Below are positions 8,666 to 17,541 of a stretch of DNA of 64,000 nucleotides, piece by piece; the stretch's first letter is position 1, and every line of letters begins with the position of its first letter. Made by a program: the position numbers and the translations under genes. The notes beneath the pieces were generated by a model that was not told the DNA's origin, ran no database searches, and saw only the letters and a program-made list of their open reading frames with translations. Source of the DNA: VXNE01 sp965116625. Its GTDB lineage: Bacteria > Pseudomonadota > Gammaproteobacteria > Pseudomonadales > Azotimanducaceae. The DNA is taken from NCBI GenBank assembly GCA_965116625.1, contig OZ220717.1, positions 1,364,001 to 1,428,000 on the forward strand. Direction: 5' to 3'.

Positions 8666-10048
8666 ATGACCCAGCCCAACATCCTGTTCTTCATGACCGA
8701 CCAGCAGCGCGCGGACGCCATGGGCTGGAGCGGCGGCTGGCTGAAGACACCGAACCTCGACCGCATCGCCGGCGAGGGTGTGCGTTTCAGCCGTTGCGTC
8801 ACGACGACGCCGATCTGCGTTCCCGCCCGGGTCACGCTCGCGACGGGCCGGTATCCGCACAACAACGCGGTCTGGAACAACCTCCAGTACACCCTGCCGG
8901 AAGACGCATCGACGTGGATGCGGGTGATCCGCGACCTCGGATACCGAACGAGCCTGTTCGGCAAGACGCACCTGCATCCTCACGGCGATGTCGATCTGCG
9001 CGAGCGCGAATACCTGCTGCACGCGTACGGCCTCGACGATGTCAACGAGATCGGTGGCCCGCGGGCGAGCGCCAGGACAGGCAGCCACATGACGGCGATG
9101 TGGGAGGAGAAAGGCGTGTGGGAAGCCTATCGCGCGGATTTCAAGGAGCGTTTCGACAACAAGCCGCACGTGGTCCGGCCGTCCGTGCTGCCGCTGGAAC
9201 TCTATTACGACGTCTATGTCGGCCAGTGCGCAAAGCGTTATCTCGAGGAATACGACCGCGAGGAGCCCTGGTTCTGCTGGGTGAGTTTCGGCGGGCCTCA
9301 CGAACCCTGGGACACGCCCGAACCGTACGCCAGCATGTATGAACCGGCCACAATGCCCGAGCCGATCCCGCGCGCGCCGGACGATCACGACCGACCCCGT
9401 GGCTGGCTCGACGAGTTCATGGAGCATCGCTCGCCGAAACTCGATCCGGGCGACGAAGCCGCGATGCGGGCCAACTACGCCGGCAACGTGACGCTCATCG
9501 ATCACCAGATCGGCGAAGTCCTCGAGGTGGTGGAAAAACGCGGCGAACTGGATCGCACAGTGATCGCGTTCACGTCCGACCACGGCGAGATGAACGGCGA
9601 CTGGGGCCTGATCTACAAACAGAACTTCCTGAGCGGCGCCGTAAGCGTGCCGCTGATCGTGCGCACGCCGGAAACGGTGTCAAATGGCGGACGCGTGAAT
9701 GGTTCCCCAGCAGAGAACTGCGACGTGGGTCCCACGCTGGTCGAACTTGCCGGCGGCGAAATCGAGTATCAGCAGTTCGCCAAGTCGCTGGTGCCCGCGA
9801 TGAACGGATCAACTACGCCGTATCGTGAAGACGCGATCTCCGAGATCCAGCGGGAGATCATGCTGGCCAACGCGAAGTGGAAGGCTGCCATCAACGAGGA
9901 TGGGCGCGTCTACCTGCTTTTCGATCTGGAGAACGATCCTGACGAGACACGCAACCTTGCTGGGCTGGATGACTATCGCGACGTGGAGGACGGCTTGCGG
10001 CTGCGGATGCTGGAGCGGATCGCCCAGAGCCAGCTGAAGGAACCCTGA
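8666..10048 (+). CDS. type I sulfatase (alkaline-phosphatase superfamily)
   Basis: Starts NILFFMTDQQRADAMGW, the metal-binding N-terminus of sulfatases. The modification site C51-V-P-A-R, followed a few residues later by TGR, fits C-x-(P/A)-x-R, where Cys becomes formylglycine. FTSDHGEMNGDWGL supplies further metal ligands. Length is 460 residues and no signal peptide is visible, so it is probably cytoplasmic. AAGGAG precedes the ATG. No sulfatase-maturing enzyme is in the window. It could also be a related phosphoesterase, but the CxPxR context favours a sulfatase. A second, larger sulfatase lies at 26998-29238. Confidence 0.88.
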   Translation: MTQPNILFFMTDQQRADAMGWSGGWLKTPNLDRIAGEGVRFSRCVTTTPICVPARVTLATGRYPHNNAVWNNLQYTLPEDASTWMRVIRDLGYRTSLFGKTHLHPHGDVDLREREYLLHAYGLDDVNEIGGPRASARTGSHMTAMWEEKGVWEAYRADFKERFDNKPHVVRPSVLPLELYYDVYVGQCAKRYLEEYDREEPWFCWVSFGGPHEPWDTPEPYASMYEPATMPEPIPRAPDDHDRPRGWLDEFMEHRSPKLDPGDEAAMRANYAGNVTLIDHQIGEVLEVVEKRGELDRTVIAFTSDHGEMNGDWGLIYKQNFLSGAVSVPLIVRTPETVSNGGRVNGSPAENCDVGPTLVELAGGEIEYQQFAKSLVPAMNGSTTPYREDAISEIQREIMLANAKWKAAINEDGRVYLLFDLENDPDETRNLAGLDDYRDVEDGLRLRMLERIAQSQLKEP

Positions 10049-10081
10049 CATGCGCCACACACCGCTGCAGCGGGGTACAAA

Positions 10082-10567
10082 TCACGCCCAAAGAAGTTCG
10101 AGCGCCTTCGCAAGCCCAACAATCCCGGCGACCACCACGACCATAGAACGCAGATATTTGGACGACTGTTTCTCAATTTCAGTCTCTATACGCAGTTCGA
10201 GCTTGGCGACCTCTTGGCGCAGATCGTCCTTGGTTGCGAGCTTGGCGACCTCTTGGCGCAGATCGTCCTTGGTTGCGAGCTTGGCGACCTCTTCGCGCAG
10301 TTCCTCTTTGGTTGCGAGCTTGGCGACCTCCTGGTGCAGTTCGCCCTTGGTGGCGCACCGTTCGAGATCCTCTTTGGTTGCGAGCTTCGCGATCTCTTGA
10401 CGCAGTTCTTCTCTTGTCGGGAGCTTTTCGAGATCGGTCTTGGTGGCGACGTTCTCGTTGATGGCACCATTGATCTGATCGACCACGGCCTCGGCCTGGG
10501 TATCGTCGAACCCGGCGCTACACAATGCCTTGACGGCCTTATGCGTGTCGAAAGCGGGCATTGCCAT
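10082..10567 (-). CDS. coiled-coil protein with C-terminal membrane anchor (DUF1640-like)
   Basis: 161 residues. A short N-terminal helical segment (FDTHKAVKALCSAGFDDTQA) is followed by repeated 13-residue units of the form KLATKDDLRQEVA, an amphipathic coiled-coil rod, and a C-terminal hydrophobic helix (YLRSMVVVVAGIVGLAKAL). The layout resembles the DUF1640/CCDC90 family, whose bacterial function is unknown. The repeats are also near-perfect at DNA level (10199-10417), so copy number can change by slippage. It lies between convergent genes and has no clear operon partner. Confidence 0.8.
   Translation of the reverse strand: MAMPAFDTHKAVKALCSAGFDDTQAEAVVDQINGAINENVATKTDLEKLPTREELRQEIAKLATKEDLERCATKGELHQEVAKLATKEELREEVAKLATKDDLRQEVAKLATKDDLRQEVAKLELRIETEIEKQSSKYLRSMVVVVAGIVGLAKALELLWA
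10199..10417. repeat. 39-bp tandem repeats inside the coiled-coil gene
   Basis: Units start at 10199, 10238, 10277 and 10316, with a diverged and partly shortened continuation to about 10417. The first two 39-bp units are identical or nearly so; the others differ at a few bases. Each unit is 13 codons, so gain or loss keeps the frame and only lengthens or shortens the coiled coil. Confidence 0.85.
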
Positions 10568-10703
10568 GATGTCCTGACTTAACGGCCCTACCGCGGCACT
10601 GATCTCAACCGGGGATTCTAGAGAGATGTCGGTTGGGCGTCATGCTGTCAAAGCCCACAAAACGCGTGAGCCTTCTACGGCATATCGTAGCGGATATTGG
10701 CCA

Positions 10704-11645
10704 TCAGCCAAACGTCTGTATCAGCGCCCGGATGTAACCGAATATGAAGGCTTCCTCGACCTGCCCGCGTCCGCGGCCGGGCACGTGATCAGGCACGACG
10801 ATGCCGTCGAAGCCCACCTCGGCCAGCGCCCGCACGATGGCCGGCAGATCGAGATAGCCGTTGTCCGGAAACGTCTCGTGAAACCGCGGCAGCGGCCCGG
10901 AGGTGTTGCGCAAGTGGACCTGGTGGATGTGGCCGGTGGGGCCGAATTCGCGAATCGCCGCGATGATGTCCTCGCCCTCGCCGGTGGGACCCGGCATCTC
11001 GGACCAGGTGCCCACGCAGAACAGGATGCCCGCGTGATTGTCGCCGCCGGTGCGCTTGATGGAGTCGCGGTAGGCGTCCGTGCTGCGGAAGATTCGCGCC
11101 ACGCCCTGGTGGGTCAGGGGCGGGTCGTTCGGGTGTAATTGCAGCTTGACGCCTGCTTCTCTCGCGACCGGAAGCACGCGCTCCATGAAGTAATCGAAAT
11201 TGGCCCACATGGTGTCGTCGTCGTATTGCGTGTCGTAGGCGTCCGGCAAGGCCAGCGCCTCGCTGGCGACGAGTTCGCGGGTCTGGACACCGCGGGTCGT
11301 GGTCATGCCCGACATGTAGGCGCCGCCGGTGTGCCACGCGTAAGTCGTGTACTGGATACCCAGTCGGCCGAGGTCCGTCAGGAACTCGTTGAAACGGTCG
11401 ATCGTCGCGTCGCGGCCAGGCAAGCCCAGGGTGAACTCCTTCGACGAGTAGAGATCGTTGAGCATGATCTCGTGCAGTTCGAATCCGGCGTCCGTCACCT
11501 TGTCCCGGATGTCCCTCAACGTCTCGTACGTCGCGTCGCTGGTTGGAAGACGCGCCTCCATGGTCTCCACGCCCATCTTGCGCAGGTAGGCGAAGTGGTC
11601 GTCGTCGAGGTCCTGGGGCCGCTGGTGGCTAATGCCGAGTTTCAT
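10704..11645 (-). CDS. mannonate dehydratase-like TIM-barrel enzyme (UxuA family)
   Basis: 313 residues with UxuA-like metal and substrate motifs: LQLHPNDPP, HIHQVHLRNTSG and FHETFPDNGYLDL. UxuA removes water from D-mannonate in hexuronate breakdown. The protein is shorter than E. coli UxuA (about 394), and no other hexuronate gene is nearby, so a related sugar-acid dehydratase or a xylose-isomerase-like function remains possible. It is transcribed divergently from a VOC protein, with the two start regions about 130 bp apart. Confidence 0.75.
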   Translation of the reverse strand: MKLGISHQRPQDLDDDHFAYLRKMGVETMEARLPTSDATYETLRDIRDKVTDAGFELHEIMLNDLYSSKEFTLGLPGRDATIDRFNEFLTDLGRLGIQYTTYAWHTGGAYMSGMTTTRGVQTRELVASEALALPDAYDTQYDDDTMWANFDYFMERVLPVAREAGVKLQLHPNDPPLTHQGVARIFRSTDAYRDSIKRTGGDNHAGILFCVGTWSEMPGPTGEGEDIIAAIREFGPTGHIHQVHLRNTSGPLPRFHETFPDNGYLDLPAIVRALAEVGFDGIVVPDHVPGRGRGQVEEAFIFGYIRALIQTFG

Positions 11646-11773
11646 GGGACATGCCTCGTTCGTTGCATCGAATCTCGGTTCAAGTATCCCGAATTACCGG
11701 AAACGTTGCACACGGCTATCTTTCCGCGGATCCCCCGGTATGCTTGCCACCGGTTTTCATGAAGGAGCCCAGG

Positions 11774-12181
11774 ATGTTTGCCCAGGGACTGACACCTATA
11801 CTCAACGTTTCCGATATTCGAGCCAGCTTCGAGTGGTTCGAGAAGCTCGGATGGACCAAGGGCTGGGAGTGGGGCGATCCGCCCGGGTTCGGCGGCGTCT
11901 GCTCGGGGGAGTGCGAAATCTTCCTTTGCCAGGACGCGCAAGGGGGCCGGGGACGCGGCCCGTCGCCGCGCACGTTCGGTCCCGACGGCGACGAAAACGG
12001 GGACCAGGGCGTCTGGATGTCGATTTGGGTCGAGGACGTCGACGCCGTTCACCAACACTGTCTGGACCAGGGTTTGGACGTGACCTGGCCCCCGGAGGAC
12101 ATGCCGTGGGGTGTTCGCGAGATGCACGTGCGGCATCCCGACGGCCACGTGTTCAGGATCGGTCGCGGGTCGGAGGAGTAG
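11774..12181 (+). CDS. VOC-family protein (glyoxalase/bleomycin-resistance fold)
   Basis: 135 residues: LTPILNVSDIRASFEWFEKL at the start and VREMHVRHPDGHVFRIGRG at the end are the two halves of one vicinal-oxygen-chelate domain. The ATG at 11774 is preceded by AAGGAG; upstream codons in the frame are not needed. The function could be glyoxalase-like, antibiotic binding or a ring-cleavage accessory; nothing decides between them. It converges on the LLM oxidoreductase downstream. Confidence 0.85.
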   Translation: MFAQGLTPILNVSDIRASFEWFEKLGWTKGWEWGDPPGFGGVCSGECEIFLCQDAQGGRGRGPSPRTFGPDGDENGDQGVWMSIWVEDVDAVHQHCLDQGLDVTWPPEDMPWGVREMHVRHPDGHVFRIGRGSEE

Positions 12182-12194
12182 CAGAACGCCTGTC

Positions 12195-13187
12195 TCAGTC
12201 GCGGTAAGCGTCCGCGATGAGTTCGTAAGACTTCACGCGGTCCTCGAATGACGGCGTGATGGTCAGCACGACCACCTCGTCGGCCTGGGTCTCTTCGACC
12301 AGGGCATCGATCTCTGCCTTGACCTCCGCGCCGCTGCCGATGATTTGCCGGGAGCGCCGGCTGCGCAGTTGTTCCATCTCTCCGTCGCTGAACGGCGCGG
12401 CGGCGGCTTCTTCCAGCGTTGGCGGGGGTCCGCGGATACCCCGGTCTCTTCGGATGCGCTGGATTTCGCGCATCCGGCGGAACAGGTCAGCCCGTTCCGG
12501 GTCTTCCGTTGCGATGGCAAAGACGCCGATCGAGGAGTAGGGAGCCGCGAGGTGCTCGTCCTTGAATTCGTCGCGATACCGGCGCATTGCGGTGACAGCC
12601 GGCTGCGGCGCAATGAAGTGGGCAAAGGAGAACGCGAGACCGAATCGCCCGGCGTAGACGGCGCTGTCGAGGCTCGATCCGAGCATCCATATGTCCGGCG
12701 TGGTCTGCGCGTTCGGAGTTGCGCGAAGGCGCTCAAACGCCTCCGTGAACGGCTTGTCGCCCGAGACGAATGCGACCAGATCCTTGACTTTCGCGGGGTA
12801 GTACTCGATGCCGAGAGGATTGCCGTACGCTAGCGCGGCAGCAGTGAGGCCGTCGCTTCCGGGCGCCCGGCCCACGCCCAGATCTATTCGTCCGGGATAC
12901 ATGAGTTCCAGCATGCGGAAGTTCTCGGCGACCTTGAACGGCGAATAGTGCGGCAGCATCACGCCGCCGGAGCCGATGCGAATGCGGTCGGTCTCGCGCG
13001 CCACGCGGGTGATGAGGATCTCCGGGGTCGAACTCGCCAGCGTATTGGAAGCGTGGTGCTCGGCGATCCAGTAACGGTGGTATCCGAACGCTTCGCAGGC
13101 TTTAGCAAGCCTGATGGTGTTGTCGACCGCCGCGCGCGCATCCTCCCCGCGGGCGATCGGCGATTGATCCAACACTCCCAACTTCAT
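12195..13187 (-). CDS. LLM-class flavin-dependent oxidoreductase (MsnO8-like group)
   Basis: 330 residues starting MKLGVLDQSPIARGED, with YHRYWIAEHH and GSGGVMLPHYSPFKVAENF, the hallmarks of the luciferase-like MsnO8-type monooxygenases that use FMN. I start at the ATG 13187; the longer frame upstream runs antisense into the next gene. The gene is divergent from a Rieske oxygenase with only about 55 bp between starts, so they share a regulatory region and possibly a substrate. The reaction is unknown. Confidence 0.88.
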   Translation of the reverse strand: MKLGVLDQSPIARGEDARAAVDNTIRLAKACEAFGYHRYWIAEHHASNTLASSTPEILITRVARETDRIRIGSGGVMLPHYSPFKVAENFRMLELMYPGRIDLGVGRAPGSDGLTAAALAYGNPLGIEYYPAKVKDLVAFVSGDKPFTEAFERLRATPNAQTTPDIWMLGSSLDSAVYAGRFGLAFSFAHFIAPQPAVTAMRRYRDEFKDEHLAAPYSSIGVFAIATEDPERADLFRRMREIQRIRRDRGIRGPPPTLEEAAAAPFSDGEMEQLRSRRSRQIIGSGAEVKAEIDALVEETQADEVVVLTITPSFEDRVKSYELIADAYRD

Positions 13188-13242
13188 GCGGCGACAGTGT
13201 ACATTCGATGCACGGGAGCGCAGGTTGCGCGGGAGGACCCGA

Positions 13243-14574
13243 ATGCTGTCGTCTGAAGATAACGTTCGTTTGACCCGGACCGGGCTGGACACGCCGATGG
13301 GCAACGTGTTCCGCGCGTACTGGATGCCCGCGCTCCTGTCGAGCGAGTTGCCGGAACCCGACTGTCCGCCGAAGCGCGTCAGGCTCTTAGGCGAGGACTT
13401 CGTTGCCTTTCGCGACACGCGGGGCCGCGTCGGCATCGTCGAGCCGGTCTGCCCGCATCGCGGCGCGAACCTCTTCTTCGGGCGCGTGGCCGATTGCGGC
13501 ATCCGCTGCAGCTATCACGGCTGGAAGTTTGACCACCAGGGCCGCTGCCTCGAGATTCCTACCCTCGCTCCCGAGGCGGAAGAGAGAATCAAGCCGAGGG
13601 CGGCGATCCGGGCGCTTGAGGCGCGGGAATCGGGAGACGTCATCTGGGCATACATGGGAGACGGGCCCGCGCCCGAACTGCCCCGGTTCGAGTTCGCCGA
13701 GGTACCGCCGGATCACCGGTTCGTGTCGAAGAAGCTGCAGCAGTGCAACTGGGCGCAGGCGTGCGAGGGCGGCCTCGACACAGCGCACTTCTCGTACCTG
13801 CATGCGGGCATCCGGGATGGCGAAAGAGTGGGTTTGCATGAAGTCTCAAATCAGCGGCCCCGCGCCGACGGTGAAAACGAACCGCCGTCCATGGCCCGAT
13901 TCCGCTGGCTGATCGCGGACGGGCGCCCGCAGTTCACGGTGCTCGAACACGACGCCGGGCTGCTGCTTTGCGCATCCCGCCAGGCAGACGGCGACCAGTT
14001 GTACTGGCGAATGACCCAGTTCCTCATGCCCAACCACTCGCTCGCGCCGGGCAACTTCCCGGACGAGAACAACCTCGGCAACACCTGGGTCCCGATCGAC
14101 GACGTATCGTGCTGGATCTTCTGCTATTGCTGGAACCCGGACCGGCCGTTGACGGAGAAAGAGACCGAGCGATTGAGTGGCGGCTGGGGCGTATTCCCCG
14201 AGATGGAGGCGGACTACGTGCCCGTACGGCGGCGCGAGAACGACTACCTGGTCGACCGCACGTTGCAGCGCGAATCGAGCTTCACCGGAATCCGGGGCAT
14301 CTCGGAGCAGGACCAGGCCATCGCGGACAGCCAGGGGCTGATCGCGGACCGCACCCGGGAACTGCTCGGTCAGACGGATCTCGGGGTGGTGCGTTTTCGA
14401 AACATGGTCCTCGCCGCGGCAACCGACGTGGAGGCGGGCAAGACGCCCAAGGCAGCGGATTGTCCCGATGCATACCTGGTGCGTTCCGGCGACATCGTCG
14501 CTCCTGCAGATGCCCAGGTCACCGACGTCGTCAAGTCGCGGTTCGGGACGATGTCGGGGGTTGGTATTCCGTAG
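13243..14574 (+). CDS. Rieske non-heme iron oxygenase (phthalate-dioxygenase-like alpha subunit)
   Basis: 443 residues. The Rieske site is CPHRGANL plus CSYHGWKF; the catalytic iron site is GGLDTAHFSYLH. The arrangement and the C-terminal DRTLQRESSFTGIRGISEQD resemble the phthalate-4,5-dioxygenase/LigXa group, which works as a single alpha subunit with a separate reductase. GGGAGG lies seven bases before the ATG at 13243. No reductase gene is adjacent. It is divergent from the LLM oxidoreductase. Confidence 0.9.
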   Translation: MLSSEDNVRLTRTGLDTPMGNVFRAYWMPALLSSELPEPDCPPKRVRLLGEDFVAFRDTRGRVGIVEPVCPHRGANLFFGRVADCGIRCSYHGWKFDHQGRCLEIPTLAPEAEERIKPRAAIRALEARESGDVIWAYMGDGPAPELPRFEFAEVPPDHRFVSKKLQQCNWAQACEGGLDTAHFSYLHAGIRDGERVGLHEVSNQRPRADGENEPPSMARFRWLIADGRPQFTVLEHDAGLLLCASRQADGDQLYWRMTQFLMPNHSLAPGNFPDENNLGNTWVPIDDVSCWIFCYCWNPDRPLTEKETERLSGGWGVFPEMEADYVPVRRRENDYLVDRTLQRESSFTGIRGISEQDQAIADSQGLIADRTRELLGQTDLGVVRFRNMVLAAATDVEAGKTPKAADCPDAYLVRSGDIVAPADAQVTDVVKSRFGTMSGVGIP

Positions 14575-14726
14575 TCCACTGCGCCGACTGGCCGCGAGCA
14601 AACCTGCACCGTATACTGTACAAATAATCACTATTATTCATGCGATTGAATCACGAGCGCGGCGACCCTAGGGCCGGTTCGACGTGAGGATAGGACTCGG
14701 TATAGCGGTGTATCGGAGGTCATAGG

Positions 14727-16448
14727 TTGGCCGTTTTGGTCGGGCAAGCACATGCGCGCGCGCTATGGATGAAAGAGCTCCGGCTGCTTTCGGGGCATCC
14801 GCGTAGCTCGGGTTGGTTGGAGGGAGCCGTTGACGATGCAGTGGACTTTCTTCGGAGAAACGTCACGGCAGACGATGTCATCGTCTACGCGAGCTTGGGA
14901 CATGTGTACATCCATGCCGTGCTGGCGCCGTTGAGGCAACTGAAAGACCTCGAGGCAGCGCAACTCGCCCGCACACATGTGCAGGTAGATGACTGCTGGC
15001 GAACGGAGCACGTCTGGGGTGGTGAAGGTAAACCCGACCGCGTGTACTTGGACGCACCCCTGAGCAACGCGGGTCCTTTGCGGGGCGGTGAAAAGCTCGT
15101 GTACCTGCGGCAATGGGCGGGATCCGATGGGATCGAGACGGAGATCAGCCAGAAACTGGTACACGCGGTCGACGTGCACTTTGTCGAGGAGCGGGGTGCG
15201 TACTGCCGGGTAGATGAAGCGGGTGACTTGGAGGATGTGATCAATCTATATCACGACGATGATGATGACTTCCGGAGGTCTGCGCGTGTCGTCTGCGTGA
15301 GGCGTAGGGACTTGGAGGAGTTCGCGGTGCTCGCCTCGATGGGCATTGTCGTTCGTTTCGACTTCAACCGATACACGCCGAGAGACCGGGACCCCTGGTC
15401 TGACGTTCAACGATCACAGTTCGATGATCGCCTGCTGAGTTACGAAGCGGGTGTGCAGAAGGGTTTCGGCAGCTTTGTGTATGGTCACCAAATCCACCTG
15501 CCGCGCGAATCGAAGAGGCAGATCGCGGCACGTCGCAGACGCATGCGGACTCGACCCAAGAAGTACGCGTCGTTCAAGGTGTTGGATTTGGTCACAGGCA
15601 AGCAAATCGAGACGAGCTGCGACCCGGCTCGCCTGTCGAGCTACTTCGAGTCCGAAACCAAAGTGCCGCGCACGATGTCGCCGGTGTTCTTCAGCGGCGA
15701 GGTGCTTCACAAATACAAAGCCGACTCGGCGAAATACGAACTGACCGACCGCGAAATTTCATGTCGCGCCTCGTGGCACCTCACAACTTACGATGTGAAC
15801 AGTGCGGGTCAAGTCCACACCTACATTGGTTACTTGGGAGACTTGCCGTACGAGGAGCAGCTGTATTGGCGATCGTTCAACGAATGGCCCGATGGGCCGT
15901 TGTCAGAGCGGGCGGTGAAGAACGACTTTCTGGGCGAGTTCGCCGATCTCGACCCGCTTCAGTCGATCAAGCACAAAATCGAATGTCTCGATCAGGAGCG
16001 ACCGGAGTGGTGGTGCCCGCGGGGTCGGGACATGATGCGCGCAGTGCAGATACCTGCGACGAGCGCGGAGAACGAGTGGTCAGAGGCGCTCCTGGCGTTC
16101 GACCATTTAGTAGTGGAAGGGTTTAACGACAAGGCCTTGCGGGGGCGAGCCCGTGAGACCGGCAGGCAGGTGGAAAAGAACTGGAGGTCTATCAAGCTAC
16201 TTGAGGAGTGTCTCCTAGGTAGCGGCGTGGGAGAAGAGAAAGCCAAGGAAGCGATGAAGTCGTTCAGGGAAGCTCACGACCATCGGACGATTGCCAAGGG
16301 CCATTCGGCGAGAGGCAAGAAGAGCATGCTGAAAAAAGAGGCGTTACGGACCCATGGCAGTTTCCGGCAGCACTTCACCGATCTGGTTACGAGATGCGAC
16401 GCCACCATGAATCTGATCATGAAGACGATGGGCATTACTTTGGAGTGA
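14727..16448 (+). CDS. unrecognised 573-aa protein with a HEPN-like C-terminal motif
   Basis: A TTG start is likely: GGAGGT lies six bases upstream. The N-terminal third is mixed alpha/beta with an acidic patch (NLYHDDDDDF). The middle has a distinctive stretch, GDLPYEEQLYWRSFNEWPDG, and SERAVKNDFLGEF. The C-terminal helical part ends in FREAHDHRTIAKGH; the R520-x5-H526 spacing fits the Rx4-6H motif of HEPN RNases. That assignment is mine and tentative. Base composition is visibly less GC-rich than the neighbours, a sign of transfer. It is followed after 83 bp by a DUF2235 hydrolase, and the pair looks like a small mobile or defence module. Confidence 0.7.
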   Translation: MAVLVGQAHARALWMKELRLLSGHPRSSGWLEGAVDDAVDFLRRNVTADDVIVYASLGHVYIHAVLAPLRQLKDLEAAQLARTHVQVDDCWRTEHVWGGEGKPDRVYLDAPLSNAGPLRGGEKLVYLRQWAGSDGIETEISQKLVHAVDVHFVEERGAYCRVDEAGDLEDVINLYHDDDDDFRRSARVVCVRRRDLEEFAVLASMGIVVRFDFNRYTPRDRDPWSDVQRSQFDDRLLSYEAGVQKGFGSFVYGHQIHLPRESKRQIAARRRRMRTRPKKYASFKVLDLVTGKQIETSCDPARLSSYFESETKVPRTMSPVFFSGEVLHKYKADSAKYELTDREISCRASWHLTTYDVNSAGQVHTYIGYLGDLPYEEQLYWRSFNEWPDGPLSERAVKNDFLGEFADLDPLQSIKHKIECLDQERPEWWCPRGRDMMRAVQIPATSAENEWSEALLAFDHLVVEGFNDKALRGRARETGRQVEKNWRSIKLLEECLLGSGVGEEKAKEAMKSFREAHDHRTIAKGHSARGKKSMLKKEALRTHGSFRQHFTDLVTRCDATMNLIMKTMGITLE

Positions 16449-16531
16449 TGAGGACGTCAACTCGGCCGGAAGGCTAGTGATGGGGTTCATGTCGGAGTGA
16501 AGTCACGGATAAACGGAGAAACGGAATATCA

Positions 16532-17503
16532 ATGGGCAGGACGATCGTGGTTTGCTGTGATGGTACGAGCAATGAATACGGTTCGCACAACACCAACGTG
16601 GTCGGGGTATTCGAGGCCATCGTCCGGGACTCACAACAGATCGGGTTTTATGACCCAGGGGTTGGGACATTCGACCCATTGGGCCGTTTTGTGGGAAAGA
16701 GAGTCGGCAAGGTCCTAGGTGACGCGTTCGGATGGGGACTACAGCAAAACATCGAGGATGCGTACGAGTATCTGATGAACCACTATGAGGCTGGGGACCA
16801 ACTGTATCTCTTCGGATTCAGCCGGGGCGCCTATACCGTGCGTGCGCTAGGTGGAATGCTCCACAAGTGCGGTTTGCTTCAAAAGGGAAGCAAGAACCTG
16901 ATCCCGTACGCGTCCACCATCTACAACGCGCCCGACAATGAGATGATCGCGCAGGGGTTCAAGGAGACGTTCTGTCAACCATGCAAGCCCTACTTCATTG
17001 GGGTTTGGGACACGGTCGGATCGCTGGGCTACTTCTTTGGACGGCGTTTCTTCGACACCAGGCTACACCCGGAGACGCCGTACGGATGTCACGCGATTTC
17101 GATCGACGAGGAGAGGAGGAAGTTCCTTCCCAGCATCTGGGACGAGGAGAGCAAAGCGAGCCTACAGACGGTCGAGCAAGTGTGGTTTCCGGGCGTTCAC
17201 TGCGACGTGGGCGGCAGCTATCTGGAACGAGGACTGTCTGACGGTGCCTTCATTTGGATGATGCGACATGCGGAGAAGGCGGGGTTACGTCTGAAGGTGG
17301 ACTGGGAGAAGGGTCGACGTCCCAACCCAACGGACAAAGATGCGTTGCATCAATCGCGGAAGGGACTATGGAGGATTTGGCGCAAGGTTCTTCGCCGCAT
17401 TCCTATGGGATCAAAGGTTCATCGTAGCGTGATAGACCGTCGAGAGGCGGACGTTGGCTACAGTCCGGCGAATCTGCCCGAGACGTACGTAGTGATCGAG
17501 TAG
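16532..17503 (+). CDS. DUF2235 alpha/beta hydrolase (Tle1-like phospholipase fold)
   Basis: 323 residues. It starts RTIVVCCDGTSNEYG, the DUF2235 opening. The triad can be read: Ser in LFGFSRGAYTVR, Asp in GVWDTVGSLG, His in PGVHCDVGGSY. The family includes type VI secretion phospholipases, but no VgrG, PAAR or immunity gene is here and no signal peptide is visible, so a cytoplasmic role is likelier. Like the preceding gene, it is less GC-rich than its surroundings. Membrane attack after activation by a partner would fit a defence role, but that is inference. Confidence 0.88.
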   Translation: MGRTIVVCCDGTSNEYGSHNTNVVGVFEAIVRDSQQIGFYDPGVGTFDPLGRFVGKRVGKVLGDAFGWGLQQNIEDAYEYLMNHYEAGDQLYLFGFSRGAYTVRALGGMLHKCGLLQKGSKNLIPYASTIYNAPDNEMIAQGFKETFCQPCKPYFIGVWDTVGSLGYFFGRRFFDTRLHPETPYGCHAISIDEERRKFLPSIWDEESKASLQTVEQVWFPGVHCDVGGSYLERGLSDGAFIWMMRHAEKAGLRLKVDWEKGRRPNPTDKDALHQSRKGLWRIWRKVLRRIPMGSKVHRSVIDRREADVGYSPANLPETYVVIE

Positions 17504-17541
17504 CGACGTGGACAGTAGAACCGCCTTGGCTGGCCGGACGT

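Noticed and set aside
7283..9583. 766-residue minus-strand reading frame
   Set aside because: It lies antisense to the CoA-transferase and sulfatase genes, has Arg/His/Val-rich shadow composition and no domain signature.
10199..10417. CRISPR array
   Set aside because: Tandem 39-bp units inside a coding frame with no spacers.
16532..17503. type VI secretion effector
   Set aside because: No VgrG, PAAR, adaptor or immunity gene is adjacent; only the fold supports it.
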